Below are positions 1-8,536 of a stretch of DNA of 64,000 nt, piece by piece (positions within the stretch are counted from its first letter, which is position 1; every line of letters begins with the position of its first letter). The stretch is from Candidatus Pelagisphaera phototrophica. GTDB lineage: Bacteria; Verrucomicrobiota; Verrucomicrobiia; Opitutales; Opitutaceae. Location: the NCBI RefSeq assembly GCF_014529625.1, contig NZ_CP076039.1, forward strand, positions 310,001-374,000. The letters run 5' to 3'. Made by a program: the position numbers and the translations under genes. A model generated the notes under the pieces. The model was given only the letters and a program-made list of their open reading frames with translations, had not been told where the DNA came from and did not search any database.

Positions 1-857
1 TCCGTGCCGCTGTAAAAAAGCACAATATCATCTTTCAGTTTGGCACACAGCAACGGTCTAGCATTTATTTCCGGTGGGCCTCCGAGCTAGCCATGAACGG
101 ACGACTAGGAGAGATTCAGAAGATCGAAGTGGGGGTACCGGGCGGCGAAGTGTCCGAAGAGTTTCCTGAGGAGCCGATCCCGGAATGGGTCGACTGGGAG
201 CGTTGGTCCGGTCCCGCTCCATCGGCACCATTCAATGAAAAACGCCTAAAGCGCTCTTTTCACGAACTCATCGCTGACTATTCCCTCGGCATGATCTCTT
301 GTTGGGGTATCCATCATATGGATATAGCCAATTGGGGTAACGGAACGGACAGCACTGGACCCGTAAGCGTCGAGGGAACGGGAAATTTCCCCAAAACGGG
401 TACCTGCGATACGGTTTTGGATTGGCGGGTCCGTTTTGAGTTTGAGAAAGCGCCCCCCATCGAATTCAGCGATCAGGGCCACCACCGCATGGGGGTGAAC
501 TACGTGGGCGACCAGAGTTCTCTCCACGTCACCCGTGGAGCCATCAATCCCGAAAGTAAAGGATTTCTTCGCGATCCTAATAACAAAGAGGACGCCCTAC
601 CCACTCGTCTACTGGTAAGTGCGAATCATTATCGTAATTTCATCGATGCTATCAGGAACGGGAGCCAACCGATTGCCCCGATCGATTCCGCCGTACGTTC
701 CGACACGCTCTGCCAACTCGCCCTCATCGCCATCAAATGCGGCCGCAAACTGCAATGGGATCCCAAAAAGGAACAGTTCGTCAACGACGCCCGAGCTAAT
801 GGAATGCTGCAGCCCCGAAAGCCCCGCAGCCCATGGAAGCTCCCCCAGATTGCCTGA
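1..857 (+). CDS. Gfo/Idh/MocA-family oxidoreductase, 3' part
   Basis: The reading frame is open from base 3 to the TGA at 855-857, so the gene begins before the window; a methionine at 93 is internal, not the start. Upstream of it the frame reads FQFGTQQRSS and then SELAMNGRLG, the conserved stretch that follows the nucleotide-binding fold in this family. About 285 residues are present, covering the C-terminal alpha/beta substrate domain (DYSLGMISCWGIHHMDIANW contains the usual W..H..D catalytic-region pattern) and the tail with HYRNFIDAIRNG. Family members are NAD(P)-dependent dehydrogenases of sugars or inositols; Verrucomicrobiota carry many secreted or cytosolic copies. The N-terminal Rossmann fold and any signal peptide lie outside the window, so location and substrate cannot be judged. 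Confidence 0.85.
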   Translation, partial: RAAVKKHNIIFQFGTQQRSSIYFRWASELAMNGRLGEIQKIEVGVPGGEVSEEFPEEPIPEWVDWERWSGPAPSAPFNEKRLKRSFHELIADYSLGMISCWGIHHMDIANWGNGTDSTGPVSVEGTGNFPKTGTCDTVLDWRVRFEFEKAPPIEFSDQGHHRMGVNYVGDQSSLHVTRGAINPESKGFLRDPNNKEDALPTRLLVSANHYRNFIDAIRNGSQPIAPIDSAVRSDTLCQLALIAIKCGRKLQWDPKKEQFVNDARANGMLQPRKPRSPWKLPQIA

Positions 858-924
858 GTACAATTATACACGATTGGTAACCGTGTAAATAGATTAGGAT
901 GTTTTTTAATACCACATGCAAAAA

Positions 925-1053
925 GATTTGATACAGTGGTGCTAGTCGAAACGAAAGTAGCGCAAGGCGGCGAATCGCTTGCTCAGCGAGTGTCTGACGC
1001 GATTCACCAACGCCGCGAACTCTCGTTTCGGCTGCATCCCTCCGCATCAAATC
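925..1053. repeat. Long imperfect palindrome between two genes
   Basis: This 129-nt stretch pairs with itself in nested steps. The ends are GATTTGAT (925-932) and ATCAAATC (1046-1053). Inside them CGAAACGAAAG pairs with CTCTCGTTTCG, and GGCGGCGAATCGC pairs with GCGATTCACCAACGCCGC around a short centre at about 978-996. It sits in the 246-nt gap between the oxidoreductase and the esterase. It could be a REP-like element, a small non-autonomous insertion or a structured RNA. No second copy was found in the window. Confidence 0.55.
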
Positions 1054-1103
1054 GGAACAATTGAATTTCCTATCAATCAAATTCATTCTATTCCTCTAAT
1101 TAT

Positions 1104-2009
1104 ATGATCTTCAAACACGCATCGATCCTCTTTTTTACCATTGTAGCTTTATCTCATGCAGTCGTGGCCGAGAAGCCTGTCCCTACCCATGCGGATGTTT
1201 CCTATGGCGCACACGAAAGGCACGTATTCGATATTTGGATAACACCATCAGATAACACCACACCGCTCGTCATCTACATTCACGGCGGAGGCTTTCGCAA
1301 AGGAAACAAAAATACCATCACGGAAGACTCATTGAAACGATTTCAAGAAGCCGGTCTATCCGTAGCAGCTATTCATTATCGCTTATCCGGGACAGGACCC
1401 TACCCGATCATGATGGAAGATGCCGCTCGTTGTTTGCAGACAATCCGCAGCCGAGCCAAGGAGTGGAATTTAGATGCCGACAAAGTTGCCTGCTATGGTG
1501 GTTCGGCCGGAGCCGGCATCTCACTTTGGCTAGGTTTTCATGAAGACCTGGCCGATCCCAAAAGCGATGATCCGATCTCACGACAATCAACCCGGATTAC
1601 CGCGGTGGCTACCAGGAACGGACAATCGACTTACGATCTTCGCGACTTCCGCAAAATCTTCAATGTCCCCGAACTGCCAGCCGAAGAGGCCCTCTTCCCC
1701 ATGTTTGCTGTTACCGATGCGACGGAATGGAACTATCCGCATGTAGAGGAACTCATGGAGGATGCATCACCCATTAATCACCTGACAAAAGACGACGCTC
1801 CCGTTTACATGAACTATACGCGAGGAAACCTGTTTGTGAATCGAGAAACAAAAGCAGGAGCTTGGGTTCATCATGTAAAACTGGGGCTGCACCTGCAAAA
1901 AGCCATGAAGAAGCTCGGGGTGGAATGCTCGGTGGTTTCTCCTGAACATGCTGAGACTCGTTACGGAAGCTTCGAAGCGTTTTTGATCGAGAAACTGACT
2001 AACAGTTAA
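1104..2009 (+). CDS. Secreted alpha/beta-hydrolase (esterase/lipase-like)
   Basis: The 301-residue product starts with a hydrophobic segment ending VALSHAVVAEK, a plausible signal peptide, so it probably acts in the periplasm or outside. The oxyanion-hole motif IYIHGGGF lies near residues 58-65 and the nucleophile elbow CYGGSAGAG near 131-139. This pair is typical of the HSL/BD-FAE type carboxylesterases. A late SPEHAET may supply the catalytic histidine. The likely reaction is ester hydrolysis, for example deacetylation of a sugar or polymer, but the substrate is inferred only from the family. The gene ends tail to tail with the Sel1 remnant, the two overlapping by 11 nt. The start was chosen because the signal peptide begins directly there. 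Confidence 0.8.
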   Translation: MIFKHASILFFTIVALSHAVVAEKPVPTHADVSYGAHERHVFDIWITPSDNTTPLVIYIHGGGFRKGNKNTITEDSLKRFQEAGLSVAAIHYRLSGTGPYPIMMEDAARCLQTIRSRAKEWNLDADKVACYGGSAGAGISLWLGFHEDLADPKSDDPISRQSTRITAVATRNGQSTYDLRDFRKIFNVPELPAEEALFPMFAVTDATEWNYPHVEELMEDASPINHLTKDDAPVYMNYTRGNLFVNRETKAGAWVHHVKLGLHLQKAMKKLGVECSVVSPEHAETRYGSFEAFLIEKLTNS

Positions 2010-2508
2010 CGTGGGCAACTAACCCTCTCAGCATCTCTAGGTGCTTCTTATTAATCTCAATGAGTATCCGTATCGACTGATCGATCTCTTTCTCAGTCAG
2101 CTCCTTGTCGAGCATAGTTAAAATCTCCCCTACGCCTTCAATGCGTTTAGCAAAGGCAACGGTGGCCCAGACGCTGGCAACGACTCTATCCTGTTTTATC
2201 CCCTCGCCGTTCAGGTACATCTGCGATACATGGAAAACAGAGCTGCCATCCCCTTGCCTCGCGGCTACATTGAACCAACGAGCGGCTAGCTCACTGTCCT
2301 TCTTAACTCCCCAGCCATCTCGGTATAAAACCCCTATCCCATTCATTGATTCAACGTGGCCTCTTTCAGCGGCCTCTCTGACTAAGGCTAATATCTCTTC
2401 TGATGCCGCTTATTCCTCATCTGCTAGGGGGATGTGGTTATCCCCAGCTAAATCAGAATTCCCCTTGATTCTAAGGTGGGCTTGCTGCTGAGACAACTTA
2501 ATGGACAT
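1999..2508 (-). pseudogene. Sel1-repeat protein, broken by an in-frame stop
   Basis: The intact 3' part encodes two Sel1-like repeats (GVLYRDGWGVKKD.ELAARWF and QMYLNGEGIKQDR.VASVWA), helical repeats that usually mediate protein contacts. The frame continues upstream past the methionine at 2346 with REAAERGHVESMNGIGVLY, which is itself Sel1-like, so 2346 is not the true start. Further up, a TAA (plus-strand tta at 2410-2412) cuts the frame, beyond which it is open to an ATG at 2508. This suggests a nonsense mutation or an already truncated gene. No signal peptide is seen. Its last codons overlap the esterase gene on the other strand. Confidence 0.6.
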
Positions 2509-2777
2509 GCGGCTGAAAACAAATCAGGCCAATAAAGAGCATAACAGAATGTTTCGCCGGCTCCCATTGAAAAAACTCCCATGGCACGGAATCTCTTTCT
2601 TGCTTTAATATGATAGGTCTTTTCTGTGCACGGCACAAACTCTTCATATTGCCAATCTCCTTTTTAGTAAGTAAAAAAGATAAGATAAATAGATTAATAA
2701 AAATTTATTGAGAATAAATAAAAAAGAATTCGGTATCGAGTTTAGAGATTTTTAAGATATAGATCAATTGTTGTTGA

Positions 2778-3521
2778 TTAAAATATAACTTCATTATTAA
2801 TCTTTCTAATCTTATCAATTAAATAAGAAAATCCACCTAATGATTTAATAAAATATTTCGAATTACATAATTTTATAAATTCGATATCAGGATTTTCTTC
2901 ATATGATATATCTACATTATACTCCTTTTCTTTAAAAAAATTATAAATTGCCATTGTATATTTAAATGAATTACTATTTTTGTCTTTGTTATATTTATAG
3001 GCTATAATAATAATTTTATTTTTCTTACCTATTTTATTATCAATTTTTTTTTCGATATCTTGATAATATTTCATTGGATAAACATAATTTACACCATTCC
3101 AATGTGTTTGTGGTTTTAATAAATATTCCGTATAATCTAGATCTTTACTGCGATTTTTAATAGGTGATGTGATTTTATCGATAACATCCCCTATTCTTAG
3201 ATGTATATAAATATGATCAGTTTTTTCTATATTATTGTTTCGTAATCTTTCTTGAATAATATTATTTAGTAGATTAAAGTTTATATTTTTATCATCATAA
3301 TATTTAATTTCGTTTTGTTTATCATTTTTATTTAAATTATAATATTCATCGCATATACTTCTAGGATATTTCTTCAAAAATTTAGTTGTATAATTTTTAT
3401 CATTACGCCAGCCATTCTCTCTGTATCTTCTTGACCTGATAAAATCACCTAAATTATAAGGAATATTTTTATTTTTGAAAATGAAATATAAAAATCTGAA
3501 ATATCGTATGTGGAATTTCAT
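2778..3521 (-). CDS. AT-rich glycosyltransferase-like protein with HxRxGD motif
   Basis: The 247-residue protein is extremely rich in Lys, Asn, Ile and Tyr, and its DNA is far more AT-rich than the flanking genes, so it was probably acquired recently. Near residues 108-115 it reads IHLRIGDVI, resembling the HxRxGD signature of fucosyltransferase-like GT-B enzymes (GT11/GT23/NodZ and O-fucosyltransferases), where the Arg contacts the nucleotide sugar. A late segment SKYFIKSLGGFSYLI resembles the conserved acidic/serine region near the C-terminus of those proteins. No signal peptide or membrane helix is convincing beyond a hydrophobic N-terminus. The function is inferred: a sugar transferase or a virus-derived relative. 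No operon partner is visible. Confidence 0.5.
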   Translation of the reverse strand: MKFHIRYFRFLYFIFKNKNIPYNLGDFIRSRRYRENGWRNDKNYTTKFLKKYPRSICDEYYNLNKNDKQNEIKYYDDKNINFNLLNNIIQERLRNNNIEKTDHIYIHLRIGDVIDKITSPIKNRSKDLDYTEYLLKPQTHWNGVNYVYPMKYYQDIEKKIDNKIGKKNKIIIIAYKYNKDKNSNSFKYTMAIYNFFKEKEYNVDISYEENPDIEFIKLCNSKYFIKSLGGFSYLIDKIRKINNEVIF

Positions 3522-4248
3522 AAAATAGATGTTATTACTGTAAATCTTGCGGATATAAATAATTTTAGTTTAGGTATTAAAGAATGGGCACAGGAAATAG
3601 TTTTGATCTTTAGTTTTTATTTATTATTATCATTTTTAATTAAAGGACATAATTCATCTAAATTAAAAATACCATACTTAAACTTCTAGTAATAATACTT
3701 ATTAATGATATTGTAAGGATTATATTATTTTCCGTTCCTGGTTTCTGTTGATTTTACCGAATTGCAATAGCTTTTTTTACTTCACTGGCAACGGGCATTA
3801 CTATTATCATTGATAGGGCGCCTCCCAATTCTGTTACTTTATCATTAGTACTTTTAACATCACCTCGCTGTATCCAATTTGTTTTGACACTTCCTCTTCC
3901 ATGCAACCGGTACAATACCGTTTAGCTAGCAATGCTAGGACTCTTAAACCGTTTCTATATCCCATATTTACTATACGGGTTAAAGATTTTACTTCCTATT
4001 TTAAAATTGTCAAAAACTCTTCCTCCTTGTGCTAGTAAAATAAAGGGATATAGTAATCAGATAACCATCATATTTTTTTATAATATGAATTTTTTAGAGG
4101 ATATTTTTATCTTAAATCATTGGTTTCATTGCAATTTATAGTCATATCATACATTGCCCAATCTTTTCCATTAAAAATGGCTTTATAATAACATAATATA
4201 ATGGGAGATAGTAATTTTCCACCCTGAGAATTGCTGTCTTGTCGACAG
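3522..4248. other. AT-rich gap with decayed coding traces
   Basis: The stretch continues the low-GC island and has no convincing gene. Short open stretches exist on both strands, but none has a clear start, ribosome site or recognisable domain. One better-looking fragment on the minus strand is listed separately. The island ends abruptly at the phosphofructokinase gene, where composition returns to that of the flanks. Confidence 0.4.
3754..3921 (-). pseudogene. Unrecognised coding fragment (about 55 codons)
   Basis: Between two stops the minus strand reads TVLYRLHGRGSVKTNWIQRG and then DVKSTNDKVTELGGALSMI, a composition more like an ordinary protein than the AT-rich surroundings. There is no ATG; TTG at 3915 is the only plausible start. 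I do not recognise the family. It may be the remains of a gene interrupted by the arrival of the AT-rich island. Confidence 0.2.
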
Positions 4249-5472
4249 CTAATGAGCGGGAGCCAATGTACCCTTGGGCTGTCCGATTTCATCAAGCAGC
4301 TCTCCAAACCAGGGCTCTTCCGCATTGAAAGGCTTACCTCCTTTGATCCGCTCAAACTCGCAAGCCCTCATGATGCCATTGCTGTCCTCGTCGTGACCCA
4401 CAACCCCACTGAGTCCGGCCAATGCGGATTCGACCGCCGTATCCACGCAACTCTTAATGAGGTTCAAGTCCTTCGGATTCGCCGCGGCCGCTCGAGAGTA
4501 ATAACCACTTTTCTGCACGAGTACCTTGTCGGCCTCGATTTTTTCCGCAAACTGCTTGGCGAAATACTGGCCGGGATTTATGAAGTCGAGCTGTACGTGG
4601 CCGAACGCATCACGAACGATTTCCTCGCCCGCCGCTTCTTTGGCAGCAACGATCGCATCGACCCCCGCCCCTTCGCTCAGGAAAATGTTCACGTTGTCAT
4701 GCTCATCCATGATCTTAGTTAGGCGTTCCGCTTCGGAATCGAGGTCGACTTCGAGTTCGGGCAGGTAAACCGCATGCACATCATGGCGTTCCTGGCTCAA
4801 GCCGATCTCGGGCAACCACTGCTTGTGCTTCAACCGGTCATGATACTCTTTCGCGGTCGCCGCGGCAAGCCATCCGCAATGACGCCCCATAATCTCATGG
4901 ATAATCAACATCCGCGAGTTCGAATTGTGTTCCGCGACTACGTTCGTAAAGTGGTTGGCGGCATGCTCGGCTGCCGTCCAGGCTCCCAGTGTTTGGCGAA
5001 TCGGGTAGACGTCGTTGTCAATCGTCTTGGGCATCCCAATGACTCGGAGCTCGTAATCGTTTTTGGCCAAGTAGGCCGCTAAGTCCGCTGCGGCAGTGTT
5101 AGTATCGTCGCCGCCAATCGTATGCAGCACGTCGACGCCATCCTTTACGAGTTGCTCAGCTGCGACCTGCTGAGGATCCTGACCTTCCTTGACCAAGCCC
5201 CGCTTTACGCAATCCGCAACATTGGTTAACTTGACTCGTGAATTTCCAATCGGACTCCCTCCGAACAAATGGAGAATCCCTGCGTTTTCACGAATCTGAG
5301 GGGTCACGGTGTAGCTGAGGCCTTTGAGAAGCCCCCAATAACCATTCTTGTAGCAAATTATCTCAATATCTGGAGCGATCTCCGTGTAGCGCTCGATGAG
5401 ACCGCCTATAGCGGAAGATAAACAAGGGGCCAAGCCGCCCGCGGTTAAGATGCCTACTTTATTAACAGCCAT
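4249..5472 (-). CDS. pfp: Pyrophosphate-dependent 6-phosphofructokinase
   Basis: The protein (407 residues) phosphorylates fructose 6-phosphate at C1 using pyrophosphate, reversibly, in cytosolic glycolysis/gluconeogenesis. The N-terminus reads ILTAGGLAPCLSSAIGGL, the form seen in the PPi-type group. GGDD lies at residues 120-123 and PKTIDND at 148-154. In ATP-dependent enzymes these positions are GGDG-like and PGTIDND, so the second Asp and the Lys indicate pyrophosphate specificity. The substrate loop HEIMGRHCGWLAA follows. The length fits the family. The ATG at 5472 starts directly on the fold. It stands alone, 368 nt from the next minus-strand gene. Confidence 0.93.
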   Translation of the reverse strand: MAVNKVGILTAGGLAPCLSSAIGGLIERYTEIAPDIEIICYKNGYWGLLKGLSYTVTPQIRENAGILHLFGGSPIGNSRVKLTNVADCVKRGLVKEGQDPQQVAAEQLVKDGVDVLHTIGGDDTNTAAADLAAYLAKNDYELRVIGMPKTIDNDVYPIRQTLGAWTAAEHAANHFTNVVAEHNSNSRMLIIHEIMGRHCGWLAAATAKEYHDRLKHKQWLPEIGLSQERHDVHAVYLPELEVDLDSEAERLTKIMDEHDNVNIFLSEGAGVDAIVAAKEAAGEEIVRDAFGHVQLDFINPGQYFAKQFAEKIEADKVLVQKSGYYSRAAAANPKDLNLIKSCVDTAVESALAGLSGVVGHDEDSNGIMRACEFERIKGGKPFNAEEPWFGELLDEIGQPKGTLAPAH

Positions 5473-5840
5473 GGAAATGGATTTGATTTTTTGAGTTTTG
5501 TCGCGGGGCGAAAGAAACCTCCCCCCAAAGAATGGCTACCGCTAGACAGTTTGCAAATGAAATACAAGCCCCCTGATTGAAGGTTTTTTAGTCCTACGGT
5601 CCCTTAAAGCGGATGTGTTCTGCAATTTCTTGACCGACAAATCCAGGTAACTCAACAAGTCGGGTCCTACAGGGCTTCCGCTCGTGTCATGCAGCGTATG
5701 TCAATAACTTTGGGTTGCTAAGGTAGGGCCGTTTATCCCTAAGCGGCCAATACCTATAATTTTAAAAGCGACTGCTCAGGGATCCGACTTCGCCAATGCT
5801 TCGACCGATACGTAAGAAGCTTACCATTCCTTCACCAACA
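5473..5840. other. Intergenic region, 368 nt
   Basis: No gene is supported. A short hairpin at 5727-5748 (GGCCGTTTA/TAAGCGGCC around TCCC) lies downstream of the DUF4399 gene on the minus strand, but no T-run follows it, so it is at best a weak terminator. The promoter of the phosphofructokinase gene should lie in the right-hand part of 5473-5600; no clear boxes were recognised. Confidence 0.3.
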
Positions 5841-6269
5841 CTACTCCACCGTAATAGTGATCTTCTTGGAGATTACAGCGGGGGAATGAGGCAGGTGTAT
5901 TTTGTCGCCCAATACCAACTGCAGGGTATGCTTGCCCGGAGAAAGCTCAATCTTCTCTTCTGTTTGCCCTTTTCCAAAGTGCTTTATATTGTCTGTGGCC
6001 GGTAAGGGCAAATCTAAACTGGGCAGCTCGTCCAGATCAATGATTAAGTGATGGTGACCCGTATCCGGTATATCGACACCGGCCGGGGCCACTCCCATTC
6101 CGATAAGCCCAAAGCGAACCCGCACTGGAGACTTCACCGTCGCCCCATCCCGTGGAGAAATGATGTAGGCCTTCGCTCCCTTTGGCGAAGGCGTCTTTGG
6201 AAGCCCGTCAACAGCGATAAGCGGTGACGCAATTAAAGATAGAATGATTAAGGATAGAACAGTTTTCAT
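5841..6269 (-). CDS. DUF4399 secreted protein
   Basis: The 142-residue protein has an N-terminal signal peptide (MKTVLSLIILSLIASPLIAV) and one DUF4399-type domain. The domain shows the hallmark VRFGLIGMGVAPAGVDIPDT followed by GHHHLIIDLDELP and, near the end, PGKHTLQLVLGDKIHLPH. The function of this family is unknown. The conserved histidines could bind metal, which is an inference. It is presumably periplasmic. It lies 84 nt downstream of the LolA-like gene on the same strand, and the two may be cotranscribed with the S41 protease gene farther up. The full family length is present, with nothing missing. Confidence 0.8.
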   Translation of the reverse strand: MKTVLSLIILSLIASPLIAVDGLPKTPSPKGAKAYIISPRDGATVKSPVRVRFGLIGMGVAPAGVDIPDTGHHHLIIDLDELPSLDLPLPATDNIKHFGKGQTEEKIELSPGKHTLQLVLGDKIHLPHSPAVISKKITITVE

Positions 6270-6353
6270 AATAGATAGATTTGATTAATTGAAAAATTGA
6301 GAGCAATAAGTATCCGTATTTTGGATAATTTAATTTCACTTTGGGCCAAAAAC

Positions 6354-7088
6354 CTACTCCGGCATTTTAAAGAGCGTTTCATCCACCGGAACATTGGGCT
6401 CAAAGCTGGTGATTTTCATTACCATGCTCATACCCATCATTTGCGCTTCGACATGAACGGGCATGCACAAATCACCCATCTTTTCGTAGGAGACCACTTT
6501 GGCTGAAACGGGCACGATCCCCTGCTCGCCCATGTCCTCAATGGTTTCCATCTTTTGCATGAGTCCCGTCTCTTCTTCAAAATACAGGGTTTCCGGATGC
6601 GAGCCCTGGTCCGTGATACACTCCACGATCGTCAGGCCGTCATCACTCCTGCCCTTCACTTTTGCGGAGGTGTAGTTCTCCGACAGTTTCAGTCCCTCTT
6701 TAAAATCCGTCTCCGACAGCAGCTTTTCCAGTTCGGCTGCCAAGAGCTCTCGACTTCCTTGAATCGGATCCATCGACCATCCCTTTTCGCCGTCAAAACC
6801 CTGTTTCATTTGCCCCATCCCCGGAATATCCATAACCACGTAAATCTTATTCGGCTGCTTAAAAGAAACCTCCCTCTGCATGCTCATGCCAATTGCCGGC
6901 ATCTCCATCGTCATGCCCATCAACGCCGTTTCTATATCCGCATAAGCTTCCTCCCCGCCGAGAGCGATCGCATGAGAATCAAAGATCCTTTGAGCCGCTG
7001 GTTCGATCTCCGCTACCGCCAAAGAACCTGAGAGGACCGATGCGACCGAAAGAAAGCAAAATACTGGGATTCGAAATGTCTTCCTCAT
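6354..7088 (-). CDS. LolA-like periplasmic protein, methionine-rich
   Basis: The 244-residue product has a signal peptide (about residues 1-26, ending SGSLAVAEI) and a single domain that looks like the LolA/LolB-type half-barrel: a repeated beta pattern containing QPNKIYVVMDIPG, GFDGEKGW, LYFEEETGLMQKMET and a final ...FEPNVPVDETLFKMPE. Proteins of this shape bind lipid or other hydrophobic ligands in the periplasm; the exact ligand is unknown. Two methionine-rich patches (MGMTMEMPAIGMSM and QMMGMSMVMK) stand out and might reflect metal binding or simple hydrophobic face formation. It lies 23 nt downstream of the S41 protease gene, which suggests an operon. Confidence 0.6.
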   Translation of the reverse strand: MRKTFRIPVFCFLSVASVLSGSLAVAEIEPAAQRIFDSHAIALGGEEAYADIETALMGMTMEMPAIGMSMQREVSFKQPNKIYVVMDIPGMGQMKQGFDGEKGWSMDPIQGSRELLAAELEKLLSETDFKEGLKLSENYTSAKVKGRSDDGLTIVECITDQGSHPETLYFEEETGLMQKMETIEDMGEQGIVPVSAKVVSYEKMGDLCMPVHVEAQMMGMSMVMKITSFEPNVPVDETLFKMPE

Positions 7089-7111
7089 CAGACTCTATTT
7101 ATTCGGTGAAA

Positions 7112-8407
7112 TCAGTTTTGCCGCAAGATCCATTTTTGGGCTGCTTCTATAACGTTGTCCCGGCCTTGACGGAGACGGGCAGGCGACAACTCAACTTTAA
7201 AATCCGGGTCCACCCCGACACCCTCAATCCGGGTTCCATTAGCCGTTCCGTAATCCGCGATCGCCATTTGGAGGAAGTAGCGATTGGGCAACCGCTTAAA
7301 CAATGATGGCAACGCCGCACCAGGGGTTCGGCTTCCAAAGACACGACCTCGCCCGGTTTCCTTCATATCGGCGACAAAAATCTCGCTGGTCGAAATCGAG
7401 TTGTTGTCGACCAAAATCGCCAACGGCCCGAGGAAAGCTCCCTTTTGCGGATAGACATTGTAGTTCAGGTGACCTTGCCGCAATCGCATTGTTCCCATTA
7501 GGTATTCATCGTCCACTAGCATTCCCGCCAACCCTGTCGCCATAAGTCCAATACCACCCGGGTTTCCGCGAATATCGATAATCAGTCCCTTCACGCTTTC
7601 GTCGATCGATTTGATGTATGTTCGGATTTCCTCCATCAGGCTAGGCACCCATAAGTTGAAGCGGATATAGGCGACATTGTTTTCAAGGATCCGTTTATCG
7701 ATTTCGATGGGCGACTCTCCCATGTTTCCCAACGGAAGGGACATGCGCCCTGAATACTCTTGGAGCTCGATCGAATACGAACGCGTCCGGCTAAACCGAG
7801 CGGGCTTGACGAGGAGTTCGATCTTCCTGCCAGGCGGGCCGTACAATCGATTCTCAATCGCTTTCAGAAAATAGTAGGGAGCTGTCCGATCGAAAACATC
7901 GGCCTCATCAACCAACGAGCCCAGGCTTTGAACGGTCATGCTGTCTGCCGACACCAGCTCGTAACCGGGTTTAATGCCATTCAGCGCGGCTCTGCTTTCC
8001 GGCCGCACTCGGTGAATAATAGGACGATTGCCGACTATCGCGAGAGTGATTCCTGAATCACCTCTTTGCCACGGATTTGGCATCAATTTATTGAATGAGG
8101 GAGAAATAACGGAGAAATGAGATTCCCCTAGCTCTCCCAGCATTTCCGAAAGCAACGCATCGAAGTCCTCCCTTTCATCCAATGTCCCGAGTCGGTTTCG
8201 ATATTTTTCCCCAATCGACCGCCAGTCCGTCCCACCAAAATCCGGGTCGTAGTAGCTTTGGGCAATATCGTCCCAAACGGCTTCGAAAACCGTTTCATAA
8301 TTGGAATTGGCCCGCAAAGGCATCGCAACTCCAAGGCAAGACGAGCCCAATAGCCCTATCCGAACCCAGTTTCGCAAAATCCGATATACCGCCAAAATTT
8401 TGAACAC
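7112..8407 (-). CDS. S41-family (C-terminal processing) protease
   Basis: A 431-residue exported serine protease with a hydrophobic N-terminus ending near GVAMPLRANS. After an N-terminal helical region (FEAVWDDIAQSYYDPDF, typical of S41 enzymes) comes a PDZ-like segment (GITLAIVGNRPIIHRVRPES) and then the core: GLIIDIRGNPGG and SISTSEIF, whose Ser is the likely nucleophile. At the place where Prc-type proteases carry the catalytic Lys (GxxTxGK) this protein has GSRTPGAA. It therefore fits the tricorn/IRBP-like subgroup rather than the classic Ser-Lys dyad. It probably degrades or trims periplasmic proteins. It is the first gene of a possible three-gene minus-strand operon. Confidence 0.85.
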   Translation of the reverse strand: MFKILAVYRILRNWVRIGLLGSSCLGVAMPLRANSNYETVFEAVWDDIAQSYYDPDFGGTDWRSIGEKYRNRLGTLDEREDFDALLSEMLGELGESHFSVISPSFNKLMPNPWQRGDSGITLAIVGNRPIIHRVRPESRAALNGIKPGYELVSADSMTVQSLGSLVDEADVFDRTAPYYFLKAIENRLYGPPGRKIELLVKPARFSRTRSYSIELQEYSGRMSLPLGNMGESPIEIDKRILENNVAYIRFNLWVPSLMEEIRTYIKSIDESVKGLIIDIRGNPGGIGLMATGLAGMLVDDEYLMGTMRLRQGHLNYNVYPQKGAFLGPLAILVDNNSISTSEIFVADMKETGRGRVFGSRTPGAALPSLFKRLPNRYFLQMAIADYGTANGTRIEGVGVDPDFKVELSPARLRQGRDNVIEAAQKWILRQN

Positions 8408-8536
8408 TCCCCTAGCTTAAGCACAATAGAGACTTAGTAAAGCGGCGAGTCGCGAATACAGTAGGGCCAAGGTCGAAAAGGTTTGATAATCAAGCTTTGC
8501 ACTTTGCGTTAATCACGTCCTTGGCGGTTGAGGCCG

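Noticed and set aside
3493..3690. Plus-strand open stretch (ITVNLADINNFSLGIKEWAQ)
   Set aside because: No start codon or recognisable family; AT-rich DNA gives long open frames by chance.
5727..5748. Hairpin GGCCGTTTA/TAAGCGGCC
   Set aside because: No T-run on either strand and about 100 nt away from the nearest gene end.
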